NCBI GenBank assembly: GCA_016710165.1
Contig: JADJLJ010000001.1
Span: 992,001 to 1,056,000 of the forward strand
DNA from: Chitinophagaceae bacterium
Lineage (GTDB): Bacteria; Bacteroidota; Bacteroidia; Chitinophagales; Chitinophagaceae
DNA: 64,000 nucleotides
Direction: 5' to 3'
Below are positions 1-7,763 of the stretch, one piece after another. A program made the position numbers and the translations under genes. The notes beneath the pieces are model-generated. The model was not told the origin of the DNA and searched no databases. It was given only the letters and a program-made list of their open reading frames with translations. Position 1 is the first letter of the stretch; each line of letters opens with the position of its first letter.

Positions 1-345
1 CGTTCCATTCTGCACATCGATCTTATCCGATTTGAAAAAGGTAAAGAATATCAGAAAGAAAAAGGCCGATGTGAAGATGTACATCCGTACCGGGTTCACA
101 TAACTTGCCCGGCGGCCCTGCATGTATTCCTTCGACAGGAACCCGGGCCGTACCAGCAGCCATTTTACCGTACTGAAGAACTTACCGTCAAAATGGGTGA
201 TGTCGCGGAAGAAATGGGAAATGAGTTCCCAAACCGATTCTTTGGGTTCTATGTTCTCCTGTCCGCACACATGGCAATACCTGCCCTGCACGTCGGTATT
301 GCAGTTGAGGCAGTTCTTCTGCTGTCTTTCTTTGAGACGGCTCAT
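1..345 (-). CDS. DUF3667 domain membrane protein (N-terminal part)
   Basis: The ATG is at 343-345 and the frame stays open to the window edge, giving about 115 residues; the C-terminus lies outside the window. The N-terminus carries a zinc-ribbon-like pair, CLNC at residues 12-15 and CHVC at 24-27, followed by GQ. A region with the pattern HFDGKFFSTVKWLLVRPGFL and then a hydrophobic stretch (YIFTSAFFFLIFFTFF) follow. This is the layout of the Bacteroidota DUF3667 family, whose function is unknown. I infer an inner-membrane protein. It is divergent from the gene at 489. Confidence 0.8.
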   Translation of the reverse strand, partial: MSRLKERQQKNCLNCNTDVQGRYCHVCGQENIEPKESVWELISHFFRDITHFDGKFFSTVKWLLVRPGFLSKEYMQGRRASYVNPVRMYIFTSAFFFLIFFTFFKSDKIDVQNGT

Positions 346-488
346 GGTATTAATTTTGTTAAAAATAATAAAGTTTAAGGGTTTTTATGGTTTGGGGGGG
401 CCGTCCTCCGGGTGACAGGTCACAAAAAATTAAAAAGCCGAATTTCAGTTGCCTAACTTGCATTACTTTTGAAAATAAAATGGCCGTA

Positions 489-1319
489 ATGAAAAAAATG
501 TTCCCCGGGCTTTGTGTTTTGCTGTTTGCAGGTCATTCATCTGCCGCCCAGTATTACTATACCGATATCCTGAATAATAAACAGGTGATGGCGGAACTGG
601 CGGTGCTGAAGAGCAGGAATGTGAAGGGGGTAAAAGTGGTTTCCATGGAAGCCGACGGCACCGAAACAGCGGGCTTCACCTGCCAGAAAAAGATAACCAG
701 GGATTTTACCGAAGTGGAGATCTATACGGCTACCGATCAATCTTATCCCAACACATTCATCTCTTATTTCAGCAAAACGGGCGTGCTGCAACGCACTGTT
801 GATTCATCCGAAGCAGGCGCCACTACCATCGGCTATGTGTACGACGCTTCCGGGAAGCTTGTATCCGTTCATTCCGTAAAACGCTTTGCCGATGATGATG
901 CCATGGATGTGGTTGAAAAACACCTGTACAATTACGACGAGGCAGGCATACCCCGGCAGATGATCCTGGTACGGAATAACCGGGATACCACTTTTTATGC
1001 TTTTGAAGCAGATGAAAGCGGCAACGTGATCATTGAAAAGAATTCAAAGACCTCCGAAGTATATTATTATTACTACGATACCCGCAACCAGCTCACCGAT
1101 ATTGTGCACCGCTACAGTTTCCAGAAACAGCTCTTCACCGAATCTTCGTTTGAATACAACGAAACAGGACAGCTTGTAAAAATGGTGACCTCCGAAAAAG
1201 AAGGCGCTTATTATTTTACCTGGCGCTATAATTACGAAGACGGCCTCCGCACCACCGAACGCTGCTACTCCAAAGAAGGAAGGATCATGGGATCGGTGGA
1301 GTATTTATACAAAAAGTAA
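489..1319 (+). CDS. secreted protein with YD/RHS-like repeat strands
   Basis: The protein begins MKKMFPGLCVLLFAGHSSAAQ, a clear signal peptide. The open frame extends upstream to 387, but a TAnnTTTG-type box (TACTTTTG, 464-471) places the transcript start near 476-478, so the ATG at 489 (or 480) is the real start. The mature part is rich in aromatic strands such as YVYDASGKLVSVH, YDEAGIPRQMILV, YYYDTRNQLTDIV and FEYNETGQLVKM, which resemble YD/RHS-type beta repeats. I infer a periplasmic or surface protein of about 276 residues. I recognise no enzyme motif. It is followed by an inverted 10-bp repeat array. Confidence 0.75.
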   Translation: MKKMFPGLCVLLFAGHSSAAQYYYTDILNNKQVMAELAVLKSRNVKGVKVVSMEADGTETAGFTCQKKITRDFTEVEIYTATDQSYPNTFISYFSKTGVLQRTVDSSEAGATTIGYVYDASGKLVSVHSVKRFADDDAMDVVEKHLYNYDEAGIPRQMILVRNNRDTTFYAFEADESGNVIIEKNSKTSEVYYYYYDTRNQLTDIVHRYSFQKQLFTESSFEYNETGQLVKMVTSEKEGAYYFTWRYNYEDGLRTTERCYSKEGRIMGSVEYLYKK

Positions 1320-1337
1320 GCGGATAACGGAGAGCAG

Positions 1338-1478
1338 ATACGAGATACCGGATACAGGATACAGGATACAGGATACCGGATACGAGATACCGACTTGCAC
1401 TGCATCCAGATAACGGATACCAGCTTCCTGCATCTTGCATCCTGTATCTTGTATCTGGCATCCTGCATCCTGCATTCA
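1338..1478. repeat. GATACAGGAT-type 10-bp array in inverted arms
   Basis: The left arm (1338-1392) is a run of imperfect GGATACAGGATAC units. The right arm (1424-1478) is a run of the reverse complement (ATCCTGTATCTTGTATC). The whole could fold as one long imperfect hairpin between the convergent genes ending at 1319 and 1538. Related arrays are at 28579-28850, 44215-44331 and 47308-47349. Confidence 0.85.
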
Positions 1479-1537
1479 AATTCATCATATATCCGATCTT
1501 GATCCGGCACTATCGCACCGATACCGGCGGTCAAATC

Positions 1538-2167
1538 TTATATACCGTTCTTTATCAACAAGCCTTCCATCTTCTCTTCGATCTTTTCCCGGTATCCTTC
1601 AATGGTACGGATGCTTAGGTTCAGCTTTTCGGCGATCTCTTTATTGGAATACTGGTCGCATACCAGGCCGATGACCGTGATCTCCTTTTCAGAGAACCGG
1701 GGCTTCACGAGTTTTTTATAGGGGTTGAACTTGCTCTTGGCTATCAGCTGCAACAGTTTCTCCGACGTGTTCTTGCAATAATAGTTCTTGTCATTGTTCA
1801 CTGCCCGGATGGCCTGTATGATCTCTTCCTTGTTTGCATTCTTGAGCAGGTAGCCTTTTGCCCCGGCTTCCAGCATATCAATGATCAGGTTGTCTTCGTC
1901 AAACATCGACAGGGCAATGATATTGATACCCGGCTTGCTGCCCACCAGTTCCCGGGTGGCTTCCACCCCATCCATTTTCGGCATTTTAATATCGGTGAGT
2001 ATCACGTCGGGGTTGAGCTGCTGTGCCAGTGTCACCAGGTCCCTGCCGTTCTCTGCTTCGCCGATGAGTTTCAGCTCCGGGAATTTTTTTACCATGGTGC
2101 GGAACCCGTCCCGGAAGATCTCGTGGTCATCGGCGATCAGGATGCTGATGGGCGTATAATGCTTCAT
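1538..2167 (-). CDS. NarL/LuxR-family response regulator
   Basis: This 209-residue protein has a receiver domain at the N-terminus with acidic residues D13/D14 and phospho-acceptor D59 in VILTDIKMP. A LuxR-type helix-turn-helix follows at the C-terminus (FSEKEITVIGLVCDQYSNKE, then IAEKLNLSIRTIEGYR). It lies 11 bp downstream of the histidine kinase gene on the same strand and is surely its partner. The target genes cannot be seen from the sequence. Length and domain order are normal for the family. Confidence 0.93.
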   Translation of the reverse strand: MKHYTPISILIADDHEIFRDGFRTMVKKFPELKLIGEAENGRDLVTLAQQLNPDVILTDIKMPKMDGVEATRELVGSKPGINIIALSMFDEDNLIIDMLEAGAKGYLLKNANKEEIIQAIRAVNNDKNYYCKNTSEKLLQLIAKSKFNPYKKLVKPRFSEKEITVIGLVCDQYSNKEIAEKLNLSIRTIEGYREKIEEKMEGLLIKNGI

Positions 2168-2178
2168 TTTTCGGGGGT

Positions 2179-2928
2179 TTATTTTATAGGTGCAATAAGA
2201 TGATAGCTCACGCCTTTGCCCGGCCTTGCTTCAATATTCAGTTCGCCCTGCATCACTTCGGCACGGCTGTACAGGTTCTTCAGTCCCAGCCCGCTGGAAT
2301 GCTCTTTCACTTGTTCCAGGTCAAAGCCCACGCCGTTGTCTTCCGATTTAAGGTCGATCTTCTTTTCATCCATGGCCAGGTGCAGGAACAGCACCGATGC
2401 GTGGGAATGTTTGATGGTGTTCTGTATCACTTCCAGTACCATCCGGTAGATATTGATCATTAGTTCGGGTTTCAGTTTGGCATCGCCGCTGTGTTTGAAA
2501 TGGATCTTTATCGGGAAGATCTTTTCCGTTTTGGGGATCAGTTCTTCAATGGCGGCGATCAGTCCTTTGCGGTTGAGGGCGCTGGGCATCAGGTCGAAGG
2601 ATATCTCGCGGATGCGGGTGATGGAATCGTCGATATGCTGGCTGGCTTTTTCGATCAGTTCCTTGTCGTCTTCACCCGGTATATCCACGGCATTGATCTT
2701 GAACTTGACGGCCGAGAGCAGGGGCCCCAGATCGTCGTGCAGGTCGGCGGCGATGCGTTGCCGTTCCCTTTCCAGCGCACGGATCTCGGCCTGGATATTG
2801 TCCAGGTGAAGCTGCCTTGTTTTTTTCTGCTGGCGGATGATGGTGAAAATAAAATAACCCAGTATCACGGCCAGCAACACTGCGGCAGTTATGATGAGAG
2901 CATAGACACTTTCTTCTTTGGTATCCAT
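2179..2928 (-). CDS. NarX/DesK-type sensor histidine kinase
   Basis: The protein has 249 residues. A single membrane segment lies near residues 9-31, followed by a HisKA_3 dimerisation helix with phospho-acceptor H64 in ADLHDDLGP. The HATPase domain has an N-box (EVIQNTIKHSH), a G1 box (DNGVGFD) and a G2 box (SGLGLKNLYSRAE). There is no sensor domain outside the membrane anchor, so it probably senses through the membrane or a partner. It is cotranscribed with the response regulator at 1538 and sits downstream of two small genes (3005-3914) that may form the same operon. Confidence 0.93.
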   Translation of the reverse strand: MDTKEESVYALIITAAVLLAVILGYFIFTIIRQQKKTRQLHLDNIQAEIRALERERQRIAADLHDDLGPLLSAVKFKINAVDIPGEDDKELIEKASQHIDDSITRIREISFDLMPSALNRKGLIAAIEELIPKTEKIFPIKIHFKHSGDAKLKPELMINIYRMVLEVIQNTIKHSHASVLFLHLAMDEKKIDLKSEDNGVGFDLEQVKEHSSGLGLKNLYSRAEVMQGELNIEARPGKGVSYHLIAPIK

Positions 2929-3004
2929 AATACGGCCCAGGCAAATAAAAAGTTTACAAAAAAGTTAATCCCGGTAAAGATTATCAAATACGATAGATCC
3001 AGTT

Positions 3005-3539
3005 TCAGACCCGGCTCCATTCCATGAGGAAAAATACTTCAATAAACGCTTTGTAGGAAAAATAGATGAGCATGCCGCTGCAGATGATGAAGATGGCATT
3101 CTTCAGCAGGACTGTTTTGGCCCGGTTTATCATCGAGGTCAACTGGTCGATCGCCAGGAACACCATCATAAAAGAACTGAACATGCGGAACCCGGAGTTA
3201 AGTTGTGATGCGGTGAAACACCAAGGTTATCTGCCAGCCAGGCCTCAGCAGTGATGCAGGCAACCAGGCGGTCCGCTTTCTTTTTGTAAAAAGTCCCCAG
3301 TTGCTGAACTGCCATATGTATAAGAGCGACTCGATGATCACAAAGATATTTCCATTGACGGCGTTGGACCCGGTGTAATACACCATGGTGAGACTGAGGC
3401 TATGGTTAATGAAGCCAAGGCATACGATGATAATAAAAGGTTGATACGCCGGTTCCACTTTACGGTAGCGTATCAACCCCGGAACAGCAGCAAACGCACT
3501 GTTAAAGCCCAATATTGCTGCAACCTCGAATAATCTCAT
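3005..3539 (-). pseudogene. polytopic membrane protein gene, broken by frameshifts
   Basis: The first frame (3539 to 3198) encodes hydrophobic helices (MRLFEVAAILGFNSAFAAVP, then YQPFIIIVCLGFINHSLSL and FVIIESLLYIWQFSNWGLF) and ends early. A second frame resumes with FTASQLNSGFRMFSSF and runs through two more hydrophobic segments to a stop at 3005-3007. A short middle piece (AWLADNLGV) is in the third frame. Two single-base losses between about 3205 and 3250 would restore one protein of roughly 175 residues with about six membrane segments. No function is recognised. The intact protein would stop about 75 bp before the histidine kinase start, so it probably belongs to that operon. Confidence 0.6.
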
Positions 3540-3542
3540 TGG

Positions 3543-3914
3543 TTAAGGGTTTAATGCAGATGGCGGCGGGCAATAAGGCGGACACCTTACGGAGTCGTCC
3601 ACGATATCATCGCCTACCACATCATTTTCTAAGGTACTGCTTACGGGTAAGATATCCTCATTATTACTGTTCACGGCCACCAGGATGGGGCGAACCTGCA
3701 GGTCCTCGTCCATGCCGTAATAAAGACGGATGGCCGTACACTCTGCTTTGTTTACGAGGGTGGCCACGGCAGCTTTGTTGAACGTGTCGCTGATGCAAAG
3801 GATGTCCCGCCCTGCATAGAGGGGGTCAATAACGGCGGTCATGTTGTTGCGGTAGCGGGTGGTCATGTCAATGGCTTGTTGCAGGGAGATGAATCCCGGT
3901 TCTGGGTTACTCAT
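3543..3914 (-). CDS. hypothetical protein, 123 aa
   Basis: The protein starts MSNPEPGFISLQQAIDMTTR and looks soluble, with a mixed alpha/beta composition and an acidic C-terminus (NDVVGDDIVDDSVRCPPYCP). I recognise no domain. It ends 3 bp before the start of the frameshifted membrane protein, so the two are probably cotranscribed, and the two-component pair follows. It could be a sensory or accessory protein for that system, but this rests on position only. Confidence 0.7.
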   Translation of the reverse strand: MSNPEPGFISLQQAIDMTTRYRNNMTAVIDPLYAGRDILCISDTFNKAAVATLVNKAECTAIRLYYGMDEDLQVRPILVAVNSNNEDILPVSSTLENDVVGDDIVDDSVRCPPYCPPPSALNP

Positions 3915-4193
3915 ACTTGAAAAGTTTTAGTGGGTTATTGAATAATAAGGTAATAGGCAGCAAGGTTAAAAAACATCCAGATAATAATAAGGGTATAAAT
4001 ACGGTAATTGTAAAGGTAGTAACCGCAAAATAATAAGGTAGAACTTCCCTTGCTTAGCGGCCCCAAAAAACCCAGTTTTGGATTTTGGGGTTTTTGATCC
4101 GTACCCTATACTTTTTGAACATTGAACATTGATCATTGAACATTGATCATTGAATATTTAAAAAATGCTCAATACCCAACGCTCAATGATCAA

Positions 4194-4213
4194 CCTGCTT
4201 GCCGGCAGGCAGG
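4194..4213. repeat. 20-bp palindrome CCTGCYTRCCGG type
   Basis: The sequence CCTGCTTGCCGGCAGGCAGG is a near-perfect palindrome. It matches those at 40158-40177 (inside a MITE) and 41333-41353 (inside an ABC ATPase gene). Confidence 0.85.
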
Positions 4214-4325
4214 TTTTCAACAGGCGGCGACCGAATTTTATCTGTGTAGCGGGGTTTAAACAAACTGTATTTTCTTTGTTTTACGGAGGTTTTTGCGAAA
4301 TTCCGATGTTGAAAAGAGCCAGGAG

Positions 4326-4394
4326 TAAACTCCATCGGGGTTTCACGCAATAGTCTGATTAATCAAATGTATGCTGTGCAAATCCCGTTGAGGC
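4326..4394. repeat. REP-like palindrome, left edge of the island
   Basis: CTCCATCGGGGTTTCACGCA (4330-4349) is identical to the left part of the REP units at 7797, 7942, 8047 and 11832. The right arm (TGTGCAAATCCCG, 4375-4387) has diverged from the GCGGTGAAAACCCCG seen elsewhere but still pairs with the left arm. It marks the left border of the AT-rich island. Confidence 0.8.
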
Positions 4395-4513
4395 AAAAGC
4401 AAATTTTTATTACCCCTTGAAACTTTCGCCTATTTTTTATTTGTACCCAATTATTTAAGCCTTTCATATTCTAAAATTTCATATTTTTATTAATATAGAA
4501 ATAAAAAAATACA

Positions 4514-5983
4514 ATGACAGTCAAAGATTGGTTACCTGAATTCAAAGTTTCGTCAGAAAGTGATGACGAACTTATTCAATACTTTTTTAAAACAAAATAT
4601 ATTGATGAAGTTCTAAAGTCATCTAAATGGCTTGTGCTTGGAAGAAAGGGAACAGGAAAGACCGCAATATATGAGTATTTTAAAAAGACAGCTTTCAATG
4701 ATATAAATCAATATAATGTCATTCCATTAAATTTTAAAGATTACCCTTGGCCCTTTCATAAAATGTACAAAGAATCTATGGAAGGTGAATTAACTGCATA
4801 CCAAAAGAGTTGGCTTTATTTAATTACTGTAAAAGTTATTTCTCAAATCATAGCTTTAAAAGAAAAAAACGAAATAAAACTTTCTAAAGATTTATCTGCT
4901 TTAAAAAAATATTTTGAGAGCATATATGGCTCACCAAACCCAACTTTAATCGAAGTAATCAAGGGTAAACTACAACGAATTGAAAAAATTAGTTTTCCAT
5001 CGGTTGACGGCCCTGCAGACATCTCTTTAAACACTGGAGAAATATCTTTCGAAGATCTTTCCAGAAGTACTGAATTAAAAGAGAAGTTACGATACAACGC
5101 CTTTAGCCTCTACAACTATTTATATAAAGTTCTGAAACAAGAAATAACGAGTGAAAAATTTCTTGTAATAATAGATCAACTTGATGAAAATTGGCTTACT
5201 GAAGAATTAGATGAGCATTCTAAAGTATTGATAAATCTAATTCATGCATGTCAGCACATTAATAAGGAGTTTAATAAGAATATCAAAGTTGTTGTAATGT
5301 TGAGAACTGATATTTATGACACATTAAGATTTAATGACAAAACCAAAATATACCAAGACAGTGCTATTGAAGTAAAGTGGGATGCCGAATCATTAGATGA
5401 TATGTTTTTTGAACGTATCAAAAAATATAAGCCAGTCGTAATTTCACTAGATTTAGCTCAAAAATCCAACTCGATATTCGAGGTAAGAACAGTACGACAT
5501 GGCGCATCACCGTTTAAGCATATTCTAAGGAGATCATTTTATCGGCCACGTGACATTATTGTTTTCATGAATAAAATTCGGTCAAATTATTCTAATTCTA
5601 AATCGGGGCTTTACACTTCAAATGACATCTATTCTGCCGAGAGAGATTATTCAATAAACATATATGGCGAACTTCTGGATGAATGGATAAATCAAAAGCC
5701 TTTAATTGAAAAATATTTAGGTATTCTGCAAAGTATCGGAGTTCAAACCTTCACATACAGCGAATATTCAGAAAAGTATTTAAAACAAATCGGCGATGTC
5801 TCAAAAGCAACCATCGATGAATCGCTTTTATTTTTGTTCCAAAATAGTATAATTGGACAAAAAATAAATGTCAATTGGGAATACTATTGCACTAATCCAT
5901 ATATTCAAATTGATTTTGACAAAATTTTCCATGTCAACAATGCCCTAAAAAACAGACTCAATCTAACTGAAGGACGTTCATAA
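4514..5983 (+). CDS. P-loop ATPase, Sll1717-like
   Basis: This 489-residue protein has a Walker A motif at residues 43-50 (GRKGTGKT) and a Walker B-like strand FLVIIDQLDENW with D221/D224. The segment VVMLRTDIYDTL looks like a sensor or arginine-finger strand, and the C-terminal 150 residues suggest a winged helix. This layout fits the family annotated as 'P-loop ATPase, Sll1717 family', whose role is unknown and which often lies in accessory or defence regions. The gene is strikingly AT-rich compared with flanking housekeeping genes, which suggests transfer. It is followed by a long imperfect palindrome and a two-gene module. The family call is from memory of the motif pattern. Confidence 0.72.
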   Translation: MTVKDWLPEFKVSSESDDELIQYFFKTKYIDEVLKSSKWLVLGRKGTGKTAIYEYFKKTAFNDINQYNVIPLNFKDYPWPFHKMYKESMEGELTAYQKSWLYLITVKVISQIIALKEKNEIKLSKDLSALKKYFESIYGSPNPTLIEVIKGKLQRIEKISFPSVDGPADISLNTGEISFEDLSRSTELKEKLRYNAFSLYNYLYKVLKQEITSEKFLVIIDQLDENWLTEELDEHSKVLINLIHACQHINKEFNKNIKVVVMLRTDIYDTLRFNDKTKIYQDSAIEVKWDAESLDDMFFERIKKYKPVVISLDLAQKSNSIFEVRTVRHGASPFKHILRRSFYRPRDIIVFMNKIRSNYSNSKSGLYTSNDIYSAERDYSINIYGELLDEWINQKPLIEKYLGILQSIGVQTFTYSEYSEKYLKQIGDVSKATIDESLLFLFQNSIIGQKINVNWEYYCTNPYIQIDFDKIFHVNNALKNRLNLTEGRS

Positions 5984-5987
5984 CTGC

Positions 5988-6222
5988 GCACAACATTGGT
6001 TTGGCGTAATTGGGGCTTGACGGAAAAAATCTCAACTTCAGTACATAGCCAAGCATCTGCTATCGGCTGGATCGTTAACTAATCCACCAGCGGTTCTTTG
6101 CTACGCTTCCAGTGCAGCTGGCTGCTTTACAATAACTTAACAATTTCGTTTCTTTATAGAATCACAGGCGGGCGGACGGAAGGCTAATTCCCAAACTACG
6201 CCAAGCCCTGAACGTTGGCGGT
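5988..6222. repeat. long imperfect palindrome between cassettes (attC-like layout)
   Basis: The left arm AACATTGGTTTGGCGTAATT (from 5992) pairs imperfectly with the right arm CCCAAACTACGCCAAGCCCT (6190-6209), which is followed by GAACGTTGGCGG. The outer bases are ACAAC on the left and CGTTGGC on the right. Size, imperfect arms and position between AT-rich gene modules recall integron attC sites, but the core boxes do not match RYYYAAC/GTTRRRY exactly and no integrase is present. Confidence 0.5.
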
Positions 6223-6245
6223 AATTAATATCAACACTCTGAAAG

Positions 6246-6617
6246 ATGGATTTAACAAGATTAACAGAGCAAGTAAATAAAATCAAAGTAAAGAATGTGG
6301 TAGACATGCCACTTTTCTATGGACTTTGGGTACTTGCACTTACTGTTATATCTGCCATTTTCAAATCTCAGCTGGGTAACAATTGTCCTATTTTGTTTTG
6401 CCGGACTATTATTTTAATAGCGACATTCAGTTATTTTTTCTTCGCAATGAAGAATCCAGATTATTTAAGGTCTGAAGAATATCATTTACGAAAGCAATCT
6501 TTGGAAATACTGGGAGACAAGGAAAAATTACTGCCAATTGACGGGCAAAACATAGTTGACATTGCCAATCCATATCCAACACAATTAGAAGAAGGTAAAA
6601 ACGAATCGGAAAGTTAA
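6246..6617 (+). CDS. small membrane protein, 123 aa
   Basis: The protein has two hydrophobic segments, around residues 20-40 (MPLFYGLWVLALTVISAIF) and 47-67 (PILFCRTIILIATFSYFFFA). A charged cytoplasmic-type tail follows, rich in E and K (LRKQSLEILGDKEKLLPIDG). I recognise no family. Its stop codon overlaps the ATG of the next gene (TAATG, one shared base), so the two are translationally coupled and probably act together. The AT-rich composition matches the ATPase upstream. A small membrane protein coupled to a soluble partner is common for effector/sensor pairs, but that role is only an inference. Confidence 0.7.
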   Translation: MDLTRLTEQVNKIKVKNVVDMPLFYGLWVLALTVISAIFKSQLGNNCPILFCRTIILIATFSYFFFAMKNPDYLRSEEYHLRKQSLEILGDKEKLLPIDGQNIVDIANPYPTQLEEGKNESES

Positions 6618-6910
6618 TGTACAGAAGAGCATACATATTGACATTTGACAGAGACGACGTCAGAGATTATAGGACATTACATGAAAGTATTGTAAACTTG
6701 CCTAGTGTAATTACTTGGTGGCATTATATTAAGTCGTCTTACATCTTAATCGCAAACACAAATAATGCAACAGTTTTAAAGCAGGAAATAAAAGATGTAA
6801 TGCCAGGTAAACGATTTTTATTGGTCGAGGTAAACATAAAAAATCGAAATGGCTGGCTACCTCAGGAAGCATGGGATTGGCTTAAAACTCAGTCAGAAAA
6901 GTTACGTTAA
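6617..6910 (+). CDS. SinR-like (Cas2-fold-like) small protein, 97 aa
   Basis: The chain has the pattern RRAYILTFDRDDVRDY, LHESIVNLPSVITWWHYIKS, SYILIAN, FLLVEVN and NGWLPQEAWDWLKTQ. The order of a strand, a helix, a WWHY turn, a strand, a helix, LLVVE-like strand and GWLP.EAW.WL end is what I recall of small proteins labelled 'SinR family' in Bacteroidota, which have a ferredoxin-like fold related to Cas2. I see no obvious catalytic residues. It is coupled by a 1-bp overlap to the membrane protein upstream. The family assignment is from memory and moderate. Confidence 0.6.
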   Translation: MYRRAYILTFDRDDVRDYRTLHESIVNLPSVITWWHYIKSSYILIANTNNATVLKQEIKDVMPGKRFLLVEVNIKNRNGWLPQEAWDWLKTQSEKLR

Positions 6911-6931
6911 ATAACTTTAACTACTCTGAAA

Positions 6932-6982
6932 ATGGAAGAATTACGAAAAATAGTCACATTAATTGAACTAGTCAAGACTTAA
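6932..6982 (+). pseudogene. 16-codon gene start cut by an IS481 end
   Basis: A short frame (MEELRKIVTLIELVKT) begins 22 bp after the SinR-like gene and stops exactly where the IS481-like left end begins (6980). It looks like the 5' end of a third gene of the module that was truncated by the insertion. Too short to assign. Confidence 0.35.
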
Positions 6983-7162
6983 TCTGACAATTGGGATTAA
7001 TTTTAAGTAACGACACTTAATTAATCAACCCCAAAAAGTCAGATTATGAATCAAGAAACTAAGTTAATTAAAACCAAGCTAGGTTTAATACAACTAGCCG
7101 AACAATTAGGAAATGTATCTCAGGCTTGTAAGATAATGGGTTACAGCCGGGATAGTTTGAAA
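6980..7162 (+). mobile_element. truncated IS481-type element, left end
   Basis: The segment begins TAATCTGACAATTGGG, includes an 8-bp inverted repeat (AATCTGAC at 6981-6988 and GTCAGATT at 7038-7045) ending one base before the transposase ATG, and carries only the first ~38 codons of the transposase. The rest of the element is missing; non-IS sequence and the RAYT gene follow directly. Confidence 0.6.
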
Positions 7163-7219
7163 ATCCCTTGCCCCCGTATTCTCCGGTTCTTACCTTTCCA
7201 CCATGTCTGTAAAGTATAA
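7046..7219 (+). pseudogene. IS481-family transposase, N-terminal remnant
   Basis: The frame from the ATG at 7046 reads MNQETKLIKTKLGLIQLAEQ and continues through QACKIMGYSRDSL, the helix-turn-helix found at the start of Bacteroidota IS481 transposases. Homology ends near 7159; the codons that follow are read-through of unrelated DNA and reach a stop at 7217-7219 inside the RAYT start region. The DDE catalytic core is absent, so it cannot be active. Confidence 0.65.
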
Positions 7220-7763
7220 TCACTCCGATACCTACTCCATGTATTTCTGCACGTTCACCTGCTACAACTGGCTGCCGCTGATACGTACAACCAACAGCTA
7301 TGACCTGGTATATAACTGGTTCACTCTTTTACGTAAGAACAAGATAGAAACCATTGCCTATGTCATTATGCCTAACCATCTCCACTGCATACTCTATTTC
7401 CGCGAAACCGGTTTTAACCTGAATAAGATCATCGGCAATGCCAAAAGGTTCATGGCTTATGAAATAGTGAAAAGGCTGGAAGAAACCAAAGAGTCCGGGG
7501 TACTGGATATACTAAAAAAAGCGGTTACTGAAAGAGAAAGAAAAAAAGGCCAGGTTCACAAAGTATTCAAAGATTCTTTTGATGCCAAAGCGGTCTTTAC
7601 GGATAGATTTCTTTTACAGAAACTCAATTATATTCATCACAACCCGGTTTCAGGAAAGTGGAAACTGGCGAAAGATTTTATATCCTATGAACACAGCAGT
7701 GCCTCCTTTTATGAAGAAGGAAGATGCATTCATTTTATGCCTTTGCATTACAGGGATATATAA
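7203..7763 (+). CDS. REP-associated tyrosine transposase (RAYT), Y1_Tnp family
   Basis: This 186-residue protein has the HUH metal motif in MPNHLHCILYF (H59, H61) and the catalytic tyrosine candidate Y143 in KLNYIHHNPVSGKW, in the order usual for IS200/IS605-like RAYT proteins. Such enzymes nick and join single-stranded REP hairpins. Three REP-like palindromes follow at once, and the last 13 or so codons of the gene are included in the duplicated repeat unit (see 7716-8105). GC content is closer to the host than that of the ATPase upstream. It is probably domesticated or semi-mobile; no IS ends are visible. Confidence 0.85.
   Translation: MSVKYNHSDTYSMYFCTFTCYNWLPLIRTTNSYDLVYNWFTLLRKNKIETIAYVIMPNHLHCILYFRETGFNLNKIIGNAKRFMAYEIVKRLEETKESGVLDILKKAVTERERKKGQVHKVFKDSFDAKAVFTDRFLLQKLNYIHHNPVSGKWKLAKDFISYEHSSASFYEEGRCIHFMPLHYRDI

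Larger units (their letters stand above)
3915..4513. other. 600-bp intergenic region, repeats only
   Basis: No gene is supported here. It holds a hairpin with CCCCAAAA (4061-4068) and TTTTGGGG (4083-4090) arms followed by T5, a TTGAACATTGATCATTGA 10-bp array (4108-4160), a CTCAATACCCAACGCTCAAT stretch (4166-4185), a 20-bp palindrome (4194-4213) and a degenerate REP element (4326-4394). The open frame at 4165-4353 is made of these repeats and is not a gene. Confidence 0.7.

Noticed and set aside
5988..6222. True integron attC site
   Set aside because: The core boxes deviate from RYYYAAC/GTTRRRY and no integrase is in the window; reported only as attC-like.
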